Positions 1-8,463 of a stretch of 64,000 bases of DNA are shown in pieces. Each line of letters begins with the position of its first letter. Within the stretch, counting starts at the first letter, position 1. The position numbers and the translations under genes were made by a program. Source of the stretch: an uncultured Pedosphaera sp. (GTDB lineage Bacteria; Verrucomicrobiota; Verrucomicrobiia; Limisphaerales; Pedosphaeraceae); NCBI GenBank assembly GCA_903918755.1, contig CAIXFN010000028.1, positions 86,011-150,010 of the forward strand. Direction: 5' to 3'. Below the pieces are notes generated by a model. That model saw only the letters and a list, made by a program, of their open reading frames with translations. It ran no database searches and was not told where the DNA came from.

Positions 1-1474
1 CCACGACAGTTTTATCAATGACCTCACGCTCGCCGATGCCTATGGCCTCGCGGGCGTCTATTCGGACCAGGCGCTGGAAATGGTCCGGTGCGACAAACCC
101 ACCGGCAAGAAGGCGGAACTGAAATTCCTCTATCCCGAATTGGGAGCCCTCGATCCGCATGCCGATAAAGCGACGCGCCTGCGTCAACTCGCCGGGATCA
201 TCACCAGCCGCCAGGATGCCCGGCTCACCCGGACGATTGTCAATCGGTTCTGGCAGCGCTTCCTGGGTCGCGGGCTCGTGGAACCGGTGGACGAAATGGA
301 AAAGCCCGCTTGGAATACCGAGCTGCTCGACTGGCTCGCCGCCGACCTGGCCAATCATGATTGCGACCTCAAGGAAACCATTTTCCGCATTCTCACTTCC
401 CGCGCCTATCAACTGCCCGCGGCGAGCTGGGATGAAAAGGACAGCGCCGAATACGTGTTCCCGGGCCCGACGGTCCGCCGCATGTCCGCCGAGCAATTCT
501 GCGATGCCGTCAGTTTGGTGACCGACGTGTGGCGCGACGCCCCGGTGGCCCAGGTGAATTTTTCCCTCGGGCGTACCAACCAGAGTGTGCCGGCCCGTTT
601 TGACGCCCAATGGGTGTGGTCCCAAACCAATGCCGCCCAGGCCGTTCCGCCCGGCACGGTGTACTTCCGCAAGACTTTCCAACTGACGGAAGTGCCTACC
701 GAGGCGTTCGCGCTCGTCACGGCGGATAACAGTTACACGCTGTATGTGAATGGGAAAAAGGCCGGCGCCGGGAGCAGTCACACGCAGATTGACGCCATCA
801 ATTTCCGCGGTTTGCTGGTCCCCGGGGAAAACATGCTCGCGGTGAGCGCCGTGAATGGCGGGGACGGCCCTAATCCGGCCGGGTTGTTTCTGTATGCGTA
901 CGTGCGCCGGGAGCAAAAGACCGGGCCGCCGGAAGTGCTCGATTTCGGCACGGACGCCTCCTGGCAACAAACCGAGAACAAGACGAAAGACTGGGAAAAA
1001 CGGGACTTCGCCGCCACCAATTGGTCGCCCGCCATCGTGCTCGGGCCGATGGGCTCCGGCCCCTGGCCGGTTACCGCGCAATTTCAAAGCGCCCTCGCCA
1101 CCCCCGGCGAGATGGGCCGGGTCCGCGCGTCGCTCGTGAATGCGGACACGCTGATGGTAGCGCTGGGCCGGCCGAACCGGGAACAGGTCGTCACCACCCG
1201 TCCCTCGGCCGCCACCACGCTGCAAGCTCTGGAATTGACCAACGGCCATGAATTGGCCGAGCAACTCAAGAACGGCGCTGTCAAAGCCCTGGCCGAAGCC
1301 GCCCCGCCCGAGCAATTGATCAGCGGGGTTTATGCCAAGGCGCTGGGCCGTTCCCCGACCGCGACGGAACTGCAACTGGCGCGCGAACTCGTGGGCCAGC
1401 CTGCGCAGGCCGCCGGCGTGGAGGACTTGCTCTGGGCCGTCACCATGTTGCCGGAATTTCAACTGATTTACTGA
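1..1474 (+). CDS. DUF1553-domain (PSD1-type) protein, 5' end cut by window
   Basis: The frame is open from base 2, so the N-terminal part lies outside the window; the first ATG at 80 is internal. The visible part begins with a segment reading HDSFINDLTLADAYGLAG and goes on with LTRTIVNRFWQRFLGRGLVEP, typical of the DUF1553 domain of the large DUF1549/DUF1553 (often cytochrome-containing) secreted proteins of Planctomycetes and Verrucomicrobia. A beta-rich insert around codons 220-270 (NSYTLYVNGKKAG) resembles a carbohydrate-binding jelly-roll. It ends 7 bp before a DUF1501 gene, the usual partner in these phyla. The function of the pair is not established; polysaccharide degradation is the common suggestion. 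Family call from motif recognition. Confidence 0.85.
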   Translation, partial: HDSFINDLTLADAYGLAGVYSDQALEMVRCDKPTGKKAELKFLYPELGALDPHADKATRLRQLAGIITSRQDARLTRTIVNRFWQRFLGRGLVEPVDEMEKPAWNTELLDWLAADLANHDCDLKETIFRILTSRAYQLPAASWDEKDSAEYVFPGPTVRRMSAEQFCDAVSLVTDVWRDAPVAQVNFSLGRTNQSVPARFDAQWVWSQTNAAQAVPPGTVYFRKTFQLTEVPTEAFALVTADNSYTLYVNGKKAGAGSSHTQIDAINFRGLLVPGENMLAVSAVNGGDGPNPAGLFLYAYVRREQKTGPPEVLDFGTDASWQQTENKTKDWEKRDFAATNWSPAIVLGPMGSGPWPVTAQFQSALATPGEMGRVRASLVNADTLMVALGRPNREQVVTTRPSAATTLQALELTNGHELAEQLKNGAVKALAEAAPPEQLISGVYAKALGRSPTATELQLARELVGQPAQAAGVEDLLWAVTMLPEFQLIY

Positions 1475-1481
1475 TCCGCCT

Positions 1482-2924
1482 ATGAATGCCGCCCCTTCCT
1501 GGAATCGCCGGGACTTTCTCAAAACCGCCGGAGCCGCCACCTTGTCCGCCCTGGCGGCCGGTTTCCCCCGCGCGCTGAACGCCGAAACCATCGAAAAAAT
1601 CCAGCCCACCGCCGACACCGTCATCGTGCTCTGGATGGCAGGCGGCATGGCCTCCACCGAGACGTTTGATCCGAAACGTTACACCGCCTACGAAAACGGC
1701 CTCCCGTCCAGCAAGGTGCTGTCCACCTTCCCCAGCATTGATACCGCGGTGGACGGTATCAAAATCTCGCAAGGCCTCGAAAAAATTGCGTCCGTGATGG
1801 ATCGCGGCACCCTGATTCGCTCCTACACCGCGGGCGATCTCGGGTTCATCCTGCATTCCCGGCACCAGTTTCAATGGCACACCGGTTATGCGCCGCCGCA
1901 GACCGTCGCCGCCCCGCACATCGGTTCCGTCATCGCCCGCACACTCGGCCCGCGCGATCCCGCCATGCCCGCGTTCATCGACATCGGCCAGCGGTTCGAT
2001 CTCGGCGAAGGCGAGGAACTGAAAGCCTTCCACACCGCCGGCTTCCTCGGCAGCGAATACGGTCCCTTCCTCATCGCCAACCCCGAACAGGCCGTGGAAA
2101 GCGTGCGCCCGCCCACCGGCATGAGCCCCGGCCGGTTTGAAAACCGGGAGAAGTTTTACCGCCAACTGGCCCAGCAAAGCCCCGTCGGACAGTACGGCAG
2201 CGATTACCAGCAACAATCCCTCCTGCGTTCGCTGGACAACGCGCACCGCCTGCTGAGCTCGCCCGCCGCCAAGGCGTTCGACCTCACCCTCGAACCCAAG
2301 GACAGCTACGACAAATACAATACCGGTCGTTTTGGTATCGGCTGCCTCCTGGCCCGCCGCCTCACCGAGGCAGGCGCGCGGTTCATCGAGCTGACCACCG
2401 AGTACATCCCGTTTGTGAACTGGGACACCCATGAAAACGGGCATACCCGGCTGGCGGATTTGAAAAAATCCATCGATGCCCCCATCGCCCAGCTCGTGCT
2501 GGACCTGGAAGAACGCGGGCTGCTGGACCGGACCCTGATCGTCCTGGCCAGCGAATTCAGCCGCGACATGCTGGTGGAAGGCAAACCCGACAACGGCGTC
2601 AAAAACCAGGTCACCGTCCCCGACATCATCAACGATCCGAAATATTACGGCATGCACCGGCATTTCACCGATGCCGGGAGCGTCCTGCTCTTCGGTGGCG
2701 GCATGAAAAAGGGTCATTTGCATGGCAAAACCGCCGACGAACGCCCCTGCAAAACCCTCGAAGGCCGGGTCATCATCGAGGACCTGCACGCCACGATTTA
2801 CCAGGCCATGGGCATCTCCCCGAAGCTCAGCTACGAGATCGAAAAACGGCCCTTTTACACCACCCGGGACGGCAGCGGCAAACCCGTCAACGAAGTGTTC
2901 GCCCGGATGCCAAAAAAAGTTTAA
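1482..2924 (+). CDS. DUF1501 family secreted protein (sulfatase-like fold)
   Basis: 480 aa with an N-terminal twin-arginine signal (NRRDFLKTAGAATLSALAAG), so the protein is probably exported folded by the Tat system. The body carries features of DUF1501: VLWMAGGMASTETFDPK near the start, HSRHQFQWHTG, a central NWDTHENGH segment and RTLIVLASEFSRD, matching metal-site positions of the alkaline phosphatase/sulfatase superfamily. Length is normal for the family. It lies 7 bp after the DUF1553 gene in the same direction, so the two are almost certainly co-transcribed. Substrate unknown. Followed by tRNA-Gly. Confidence 0.88.
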   Translation: MNAAPSWNRRDFLKTAGAATLSALAAGFPRALNAETIEKIQPTADTVIVLWMAGGMASTETFDPKRYTAYENGLPSSKVLSTFPSIDTAVDGIKISQGLEKIASVMDRGTLIRSYTAGDLGFILHSRHQFQWHTGYAPPQTVAAPHIGSVIARTLGPRDPAMPAFIDIGQRFDLGEGEELKAFHTAGFLGSEYGPFLIANPEQAVESVRPPTGMSPGRFENREKFYRQLAQQSPVGQYGSDYQQQSLLRSLDNAHRLLSSPAAKAFDLTLEPKDSYDKYNTGRFGIGCLLARRLTEAGARFIELTTEYIPFVNWDTHENGHTRLADLKKSIDAPIAQLVLDLEERGLLDRTLIVLASEFSRDMLVEGKPDNGVKNQVTVPDIINDPKYYGMHRHFTDAGSVLLFGGGMKKGHLHGKTADERPCKTLEGRVIIEDLHATIYQAMGISPKLSYEIEKRPFYTTRDGSGKPVNEVFARMPKKV

Positions 2925-2980
2925 AAAACAACCCTTGCATTCTCCCGAAAAGTGCATAAGCTTTCGGGGTCGGTCAGGTA

Positions 2981-3057
2981 GCGAGCGTAGCTCAGTCTGG
3001 TAGAGCATCACCTTGCCAAGGTGAACGTCGAGGGTTCGAATCCCTTCGCTCGCTCCA
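2981..3057 (+). tRNA. tRNA-Gly (GCC), CCA encoded
   Basis: A complete cloverleaf can be drawn. Acceptor stem GCGAGCG (2981-2987) pairs with CGCTCGC (3047-3053), followed by discriminator T and an encoded CCA at 3055-3057. The anticodon stem TCACC/GGTGA encloses loop TTGCCAA, giving anticodon GCC at 3015-3017. The T arm contains GGTTCGAATCC. An AT-richer accessory block starts directly downstream, so this tRNA could have served as an integration site, although no repeat of its 3' end was found further on. Confidence 0.97.
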
Positions 3058-3219
3058 TTTTATTTCCAGCCGGTTTTCCCACCTTAAACGATTGATAATC
3101 AACGGCTTCGCCGTTGAGATACCCCCCTGTAAGCACGCTTTGCCCAAAAAGAGCCTGCGTGACGATTACATGACTGGAGAGGAGTTTGCCGGACAAATAT
3201 GCTATTCTTAGGGGAAGCT

Positions 3220-3348
3220 ATGCAAATACCGGGATTACCCAAAACGGTGGGGTTTGGAGTCAGCAGCGCCACGATTAAAGGCCACTATGTCTCTGGGGCC
3301 ATCCAGTTTTGGATGCTGAAAGGAAAATGTGTACGTGAAGGAGAATGA
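3220..3348 (+). CDS. possible small ORF of 42 aa
   Basis: Too short for routine calling. ATG at 3220 is preceded by AGGGGAAG at good spacing and by a TATGCT/TATTCT-like -10 region. The product is 42 aa (starts MQIPGLPKTVGFG, ends GKCVREGE). It overlaps the GTG start of the next gene by 20 bp. No family recognised; it could be a leader peptide or chance. Confidence 0.3.
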   Translation: MQIPGLPKTVGFGVSSATIKGHYVSGAIQFWMLKGKCVREGE

Positions 3349-4594
3349 ACAGAGCGCCTCGACACTGGCGTGCGCTATTCAAATTCATGTTTGGCGTTTT
3401 GGCGTTTTTCCGCGAAGATCGCTCTGGCAAACTTTAGGCATGAGGTGTATAAAATTGTGCTTTAAGACTCGCATGCGCAAATTCGAGCCATTTGAAACCG
3501 TGCATCACCTCGCCGAGGAGTGTGGAGCAAGGTGGCAGGGCTATGGCGCGGTGGTGCTAGCCACCCGTCGCGGCGAGCGACAACTTCGGAGGGCGCTTCT
3601 CTCAAAGAAAGAAAACAAGCGTCTTTTGGATTACGATTCCGGGTTGATATTGTTCGGGTCGTTTGCCCGGTTTGAAATGACTGGCGGGAGCGATTTTGAC
3701 TGGTCCTTGCTGGTGGACGGAGTGGTCAATAATGACCATGCAACCCAAGCACAACGTATTAGCGATTCCTTGGAGTCAGCAAGACTGACCCCACCTGGAT
3801 CAAGCGGAACGTTTGGTAACCTGGTCTTTTCGCATGATTTGGTGCATCGGATCGGAGGCGGTGCCGATTCAAACACAAATCTCACTAGGCGAATGCTAAT
3901 GCTGCTGGAATCACGTCCATTCGAACTGACTAAAGACAATTCGTGCCAGCAGGTGTGGACCAACGTTTTGTCAAACATCCTGCAACGATACTTTGAGCAG
4001 GAAGTTCATTTTTCCCCACTCCATGAGTGCAAGGTGCCACGCTTTCTCCTGAACGACGTGACCCGATACTGGAGAACAATCTGCGTGGACTATGCGGCGA
4101 AACACCGCGAGCAGGATGGGAAGAAATGGGCGATGCGAAACGCGAAACTGCGACTGAGCCGAAAACTACTCTTTGCCAGTGGATTGGCCTTTTGCTTAAA
4201 TTGCGAACTGTGTCCACCCGCAGATGCTCTGCGAGGACGGGGTGCAAGGAGTCCACAACCTTTTATTGAATCAGCGATGAGCTTTGCGCGCACGCCGGCA
4301 TTGGAATATCTGGCAGTGTTCGTTGATAAACATGTGAAGGAGCAGACAAAACGAAAGCAATTAGCCAGGCTGATTTTTGGCTCGTATAATCAGTGGCTCA
4401 TGTTGATCATGGACAACCGCGTTCGCAAACATTTGGAGGGACTGAGCCATCAAGATGCCAAGCAGGACATTACGTTTAACAAAGTTCGCAGGATTGGGAA
4501 AGATTTTGCGCAGGGGCTGCAGTTGCTCTTTTTTAATCGCAATCAGGACGAAGATCCAATTGCAAATCTGTGTCTAGATTATGTCGGATTCTAA
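3329..4594 (+). CDS. nucleotidyltransferase-fold protein (Pol beta-like NTase)
   Basis: Up to 421 aa. The motif LFGSFARFEMTGGSDFDWSLLV matches the Pol-beta-type NTase signature hG[GS]x(9-13)DhD, with the two acidic metal ligands in DFDW. The remaining ~280 residues are mostly helical and not recognised. The start is uncertain: GTG 3329 opens the frame, but ATG 3440 or ATG 3473 (MRKFEPFETVHHLAEE) looks more natural. It overlaps the next gene by 14 bp, so the two proteins probably act together. AT-richer than the flanking housekeeping genes, consistent with transfer. Target (nucleotide, RNA or protein) unknown. Confidence 0.6.
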   Translation: MYVKENEQSASTLACAIQIHVWRFGVFPRRSLWQTLGMRCIKLCFKTRMRKFEPFETVHHLAEECGARWQGYGAVVLATRRGERQLRRALLSKKENKRLLDYDSGLILFGSFARFEMTGGSDFDWSLLVDGVVNNDHATQAQRISDSLESARLTPPGSSGTFGNLVFSHDLVHRIGGGADSNTNLTRRMLMLLESRPFELTKDNSCQQVWTNVLSNILQRYFEQEVHFSPLHECKVPRFLLNDVTRYWRTICVDYAAKHREQDGKKWAMRNAKLRLSRKLLFASGLAFCLNCELCPPADALRGRGARSPQPFIESAMSFARTPALEYLAVFVDKHVKEQTKRKQLARLIFGSYNQWLMLIMDNRVRKHLEGLSHQDAKQDITFNKVRRIGKDFAQGLQLLFFNRNQDEDPIANLCLDYVGF

Positions 4595-5336
4595 GGCCCA
4601 CTCAAAAAAAGTTGGATTCTCCACCGGAGCCTTGGAGTGCGGAGATTATCGTTCTGCGCTGACATGGCTTCGGAGACATCACTTTGACACTGTCGAACTC
4701 TCGGCGCTACGTCTTACTGAACTTCGACCCCTCCTTCGGGATTTGAACAACCTTCCGGTTAGCCACTTTACCTATGTTTCATTTCATGCACCGAGTTCAT
4801 TTGAAAAGGCCGAAGAACGACTCGTGGTGAAAGAGCTTGAGCATGTTTACAAACGCGGTTGGAACATTATTGTGCATCCCGATATGATCAGGATGCCTGC
4901 GCTTTGGCGGCGCTTTGGAAAGCAGTTGCTTTTGGAAAACATGGACCGCCGGAAACCCGTGGGCCGAACAGCTGATGAATTGGAATTGCTTTTTTCAGAG
5001 TTGCCGGATGCGAGACTTTGCCTCGATGTGGCGCACGCCCGTCAATTAGATACTACCTTGACCGAGTTGACGGACATGGTAAAACGTTTTGGGAAACGCA
5101 TCGCCGAGGTGCATATCAGCGAATTGGATTCGGACTGTAAGCATCAGCCCATGTCCTGGTGCGCGGTGAATGATTACCAAACTTTAGCTTGGAGCAGCAT
5201 AGCCTCGGGAGTACCCGTGATCATAGAATCCATGCTGAACGGACAACGGGCGGCGTTACGAAACGACGAGTATTTGTTGGCCTGCGATGCATCACATAGG
5301 AGTCTGCGCAAAAAGAGCAAGACTCATGCAAAATAG
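4581..5336 (+). CDS. TIM-barrel (xylose isomerase-like/AP endonuclease-2-like) protein
   Basis: 251 aa. The N-terminus reads VGFSTGALECGDYRSALTWL, then FDTVELSALR, a HFTYVSFHAPSSF strand, LLLENMDRRK (conserved metal-ligand Glu), LCLDVAHARQLD and IAEVHISELDSD. This is the succession of metal ligands (E, D, H, H, E) of the xylose-isomerase-like TIM barrel; IIESML near the C-terminus supplies the last Glu. It is translationally coupled to the upstream nucleotidyltransferase. The family includes sugar isomerases and AP endonucleases; pairing with an NTase in an accessory region does not suggest ordinary sugar catabolism. Confidence 0.6.
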   Translation: MSDSKAHSKKVGFSTGALECGDYRSALTWLRRHHFDTVELSALRLTELRPLLRDLNNLPVSHFTYVSFHAPSSFEKAEERLVVKELEHVYKRGWNIIVHPDMIRMPALWRRFGKQLLLENMDRRKPVGRTADELELLFSELPDARLCLDVAHARQLDTTLTELTDMVKRFGKRIAEVHISELDSDCKHQPMSWCAVNDYQTLAWSSIASGVPVIIESMLNGQRAALRNDEYLLACDASHRSLRKKSKTHAK

Positions 5337-5820
5337 TGTTGCGAACCTCGCTCTGCCGTAGTCTGTGGATACGCAAATGCTGTGGAGTTAGCGAACACAG
5401 TCCGGTCCGCTACATACGCGCGCGAGCGGCGCGCCAAACCAAGATTATCGAAATCGCCCAAAGCTCGGTTGCCGACCGCAAACTGTGGACGGTGGAGCAA
5501 TTCCTGATGATGTTGCGAGAGGGCTGAAATTGCGGTTTCCGACGGGCATCGCTGCCCAAACATTTCGGCTCCGATTTCTCATATTGACTCAAAGATTCGC
5601 ACCAAGCATGATGACATCGAGTCTTTTCTTAAAGTTAATGCATATACACAAATCAAATATATCAGTAGACGATCGCCATCTGAAGACCAGAGAGGGACGA
5701 TTGTTCAAGTAAAATGGTAAAAAGGAAAACATTCCAGCTAAATTCAGAAACTACAATCTTTCCCCATCACTTCGCCAAACGCTAAATGAGTCGTGGGAAT
5801 CAGCGGGCTAGAGCACAAGT
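5337..5820 (+). other. intergenic, 484 bp, no confident gene
   Basis: Only short frames occur. One TTG-initiated frame (5336-5527) ends with a plausible helix (KLWTVEQFLMMLREG) and might be the tail of a decayed gene, but it has no ribosome binding site and no recognisable family. The base composition is AT-rich like the neighbouring accessory genes. Confidence 0.5.
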
Positions 5821-6918
5821 ATGAGCCACCAACGAGAACTCCCCATGGTCAATTCAACGAAGCTTGAACTGCAACTAAAGGAGCAGCGCCGGACGGTCGA
5901 CTTTGATACATTTGATATGCAAACTCAGGAACTCATCCGCATGGTCGAGGCGGGTGAAATCGGAGTCGCTCCCGTGTACCAGCGTAAATTCAGATGGGAC
6001 GACAAAAGATGCTCCCAACTCATCGAATCCCTGATGCTTGGCATTCCAGTCCCAAGTCTTATGATGGCAACAAATGATGACAATTCATGGGAAGTTGTCG
6101 ATGGCGTACAACGGTTGAGCACCATCGTAAAATTTGCGGGCTCAGATAAACTTCGAGACAAATTAAAAATTGGGGATGCTTTAACATTTTCCGAACTGCA
6201 AAAATTGACTGATTTCGACGGGTTGGGCTATTTAGACATGCCATCTCATCTTCAACTTCATTTCAGGACAAGACCAATGAAAGTTGTAACGCTCAACGAT
6301 AAGAGCGATACAATAGTTCGATACGATCTCTTTGAACGCCTTAACACCGGAGGCGTAGCGTTGAGCGCCCAAGAGATTAGGGACTGTGTTTATCAAGGGG
6401 CATTTTCAGCCAAATTGGAGGAACTTGCGGCAACCTCCGACTTTCGTCGGATACTTAAGTTGACCCCACTGCAGCAGAGAGACGGGACGGCAGAGGAGTG
6501 TGTACTTCGCTTTTTCGCTTTCCTTCACAGATATAAAGAGTTTGACCACAGCGTCACCCACTTCCTTAATACCTTTATGGAAGAGTCAACTGCCCACTTT
6601 GATTTCGCTTCGAACGAATTAATCTTTCGGAACACTTTCAGTGAGTTGTCCAAAGCGTTTCCAAAAGGTTTGAGCCGAACCGATAACAGGACGACAACGC
6701 CTCTAAATCTTTTCGAAGCTGTATCCGTGGGGGCAGCCCTTGCTTTGAGCAAGAATGACCATATCGTGTTAGATGGACTTGCGGGCTGGATGGCCCACCC
6801 AAAACTCCGTGAATACACGACAGGAGCAACCAATAGCCGCAAAGCTGTGAAGGGCCGGATAGAGTTTTGCAGAGATCGTTTTTTAGGAAGAGTCTATGTG
6901 GACCCAATTGAGGATTGA
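5821..6918 (+). CDS. DUF262 (GmrSD N-domain/ParB-like) protein
   Basis: 365 aa. The DUF262 hallmarks are present in order: VYQRKFRWD at about 52-60, SLMLGIPVPSLMM at 70-82 and EVVDGVQRLSTIVKF at 91-105 (DGxQR nucleotide-processing motif), followed by a Tyr/Phe-rich helical region. The GmrSD C-terminal DUF1524 HNH nuclease is absent, so this is a stand-alone DUF262 protein. It overlaps the downstream HEPN gene by 23 bp, which suggests one functional unit. DUF262 proteins act in modified-DNA restriction and other defence systems, which is the likeliest role here by family and context, not by direct evidence. Confidence 0.8.
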   Translation: MSHQRELPMVNSTKLELQLKEQRRTVDFDTFDMQTQELIRMVEAGEIGVAPVYQRKFRWDDKRCSQLIESLMLGIPVPSLMMATNDDNSWEVVDGVQRLSTIVKFAGSDKLRDKLKIGDALTFSELQKLTDFDGLGYLDMPSHLQLHFRTRPMKVVTLNDKSDTIVRYDLFERLNTGGVALSAQEIRDCVYQGAFSAKLEELAATSDFRRILKLTPLQQRDGTAEECVLRFFAFLHRYKEFDHSVTHFLNTFMEESTAHFDFASNELIFRNTFSELSKAFPKGLSRTDNRTTTPLNLFEAVSVGAALALSKNDHIVLDGLAGWMAHPKLREYTTGATNSRKAVKGRIEFCRDRFLGRVYVDPIED

Positions 6919-7543
6919 AGTCCACGAACAGTTTGCAGCAGTCGAAGCCTTTTTTAAGGCTACACGAGGTATCGATAAATCGATAGAGCAAACGGCAAAA
7001 GGCTTGGCGTTTGTTCATATGTATGCCGCTTATGAAAGCACCGTTCGGGCGATTGTCAGGACTGCGATTGCCCAAATTGAAGCACATGGGCATAAACTCG
7101 AAGATCTCACCCCTTCGCTTATGGCTCTTTTTCTTGATCAGCACCTCACCAGACTTCAGGACAGCGGGAAGAAGGATATTTGGGATGCCCGAATCCAGAT
7201 TTTCGAACAACTTTTTTCTGGATATCCGGCGAAAGTGAGCAACACCGTATTCCCTAATGATGGTAACCACTTCCGACAGAATCAGCTAAAGACCATCTTT
7301 AGGATTCTCGGTCTCAAGCGGATGCCTGCGCGCCGACGAAGACACCTCCAAAAGGTAGATGAAGTGGTTCACCGCCGAAATGCAGTCGCCCACGGCGAAG
7401 AGACCGCCGGTGCTGTTGGCAGGTGCTATTCTAGAACAGATGTTTTGCATACAATTCAACAAATTAGAAGCGTATGCTTATTGTTGGTTTCCGAAGCGGA
7501 AAAGCAGTGTTTGGATAAGCCCAGACACTGCAGAAGACGATGA
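6896..7543 (+). CDS. HEPN-like (MAE_28990/MAE_18760-type) putative ribonuclease
   Basis: 215 aa, helical. Near residues 158-168 it has VHRRNAVAHGEE, containing the HEPN RX4-6H signature (R161 to H166). An upstream helix (GLAFVHMYAAYESTVRAIV) matches the N-terminal HEPN helices. From memory, MAE_28990-like HEPN proteins are commonly encoded next to DUF262 genes, as here (23 bp overlap). HEPN proteins with this motif are usually metal-independent RNases, often toxins or defence effectors. The gene ends only 8 bp before an IS element, so its C-terminus may have been altered by IS-mediated rearrangement. Confidence 0.7.
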   Translation: MWTQLRIEVHEQFAAVEAFFKATRGIDKSIEQTAKGLAFVHMYAAYESTVRAIVRTAIAQIEAHGHKLEDLTPSLMALFLDQHLTRLQDSGKKDIWDARIQIFEQLFSGYPAKVSNTVFPNDGNHFRQNQLKTIFRILGLKRMPARRRRHLQKVDEVVHRRNAVAHGEETAGAVGRCYSRTDVLHTIQQIRSVCLLLVSEAEKQCLDKPRHCRRR

Positions 7544-7551
7544 TTTTCTAA

Positions 7552-7568
7552 GAGCGTGTTTTGAAAAT
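7552..7568 (+). repeat. left terminal inverted repeat of the IS element
   Basis: Reads AGAGCGTGTTTGAAAAT. Pairs with the right end at 8446-8463 except for one T fewer in the central run. Confidence 0.8.
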
Positions 7569-7572
7569 GCCC

Positions 7573-8396
7573 TCATGCCGCTTTTGCAAGGCGCCTAATC
7601 ATGATGCGAATCATACAAATCCGAAGCATGGCTTCGCTATGATCGGCGCGGACCTCGTAGTCACGGCACAATCGCCGCGACTTGTAGAACCAGCCAAAAG
7701 TGCGTTCGACGATCCATCTCTTGGGAAGCACGTGGAAACCCTTGGCCTTGTCACAACGCCGGACGACTTCGAGTTTGAGCCTGCCGTAGGGACGGAGTTG
7801 TTTGACCCATTGCACCAATGGCCCCAAGTAGCCGCCATCCGCCCAGATCATTTGCAGTCGCCCGAAGCGGCTCACCAAGTTTTCAATCAGGGGCTTGGCA
7901 GCGGTGCGGTCTTGGACATCGGCGGTGGTAATCGTCAGACCCATAATCAAGCCGAGGGAGTCCACGGCCAGATGGCGCTTGCGGCCTTTGACGTTTTTGC
8001 CCGCTTCATAGCCGCGTTCGCCCGCTTGATCAGGGGCTTTGACCGACTGGCTGTCAATAATGGCCGCCGTCGGTGCCACCTGGCGTCCCGTGGTTTTGCG
8101 TACCCAATCCGCAAGGTGTCGTGGATGAAATTCCACGTCCAGTCCTGGCTCCACTTCCGATAATAGCCGTAAACTGTTTGCCACGGCGGGAAGTCCCCCG
8201 GCAGCAGCCGCCAAGCTCCGCCGGCGCGAACTTGGTAGAAAATCGCGTTGACCAAACTGCGGCGGTCGAGTTCGACCGGTCGACCCCGCTTGCCCTTCCC
8301 CGATTTGGGCGCGGGAACCAGCGCTTCGATTTGGTCCCACTCTTCATCAGTCAAGTCCGTTGGATACTTAGTCGGATGCGTTTGCATCCGATTCAT
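7573..8396 (-). CDS. IS5-family transposase in two overlapping frames
   Basis: The upstream frame (8396-7947) gives the N-terminal DUF4096-type domain: YPTDLTDEEWDQIEALVP, then FYQVRAGGAWRLLPGDFPPW. The second frame (ending at 7573) carries the DDE domain: TAAIIDSQSVKAP (first D), IWADGGYLG (second D) and WIVERTFGWFYKSRRLCRDYE (catalytic E in the YREK-like motif). Homology passes from one frame to the other near 8105-8125, where a -1 shift joins DTLR to DWVRKTTGR. IS427-group elements normally make the fused transposase by programmed frameshifting; the site here lacks an obvious A-run, so a disabling mutation is also possible. Confidence 0.8.
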
Positions 8397-8445
8397 TTAT
8401 AGTAGTCGCAACCCTTGTACAATAACGTTAAAGTAAAAATCTCCG

Positions 8446-8463
8446 ATTTTCAAAACACGCTCT
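8446..8463 (-). repeat. right terminal inverted repeat of the IS element
   Basis: Reads ATTTTCAAAACACGCTCT on the plus strand; its complement is AGAGCGTGTTTTGAAAAT, matching the left end with one extra T. Confidence 0.8.

Larger units (their letters stand above)
7552..8463 (-). mobile_element. IS5-family (IS427-like) insertion sequence, ~0.9 kb
   Basis: It is bounded by inverted repeats AGAGCGTGTTTGAAAAT (7552-7568) and ATTTTCAAAACACGCTCT (8446-8463), which match except for one extra T in the run. It encodes one transposase split over two reading frames on the minus strand. Total length is typical of the IS427 group. No convincing target duplication is visible: the left flank is TTTTCTA and the right flank CAGGAAA. 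The right flank is a remnant of a related element. Confidence 0.85.

Noticed and set aside
1440..3011. 523-codon minus-strand frame opposite the DUF1501 gene
   Set aside because: Antisense shadow caused by GC-rich third positions; it also runs into the tRNA gene.
3008..3196. Minus-strand frame containing ERAKGFEPSTFTLAR
   Set aside because: This peptide is the antisense translation of the tRNA-Gly gene, a common artefact in protein databases.
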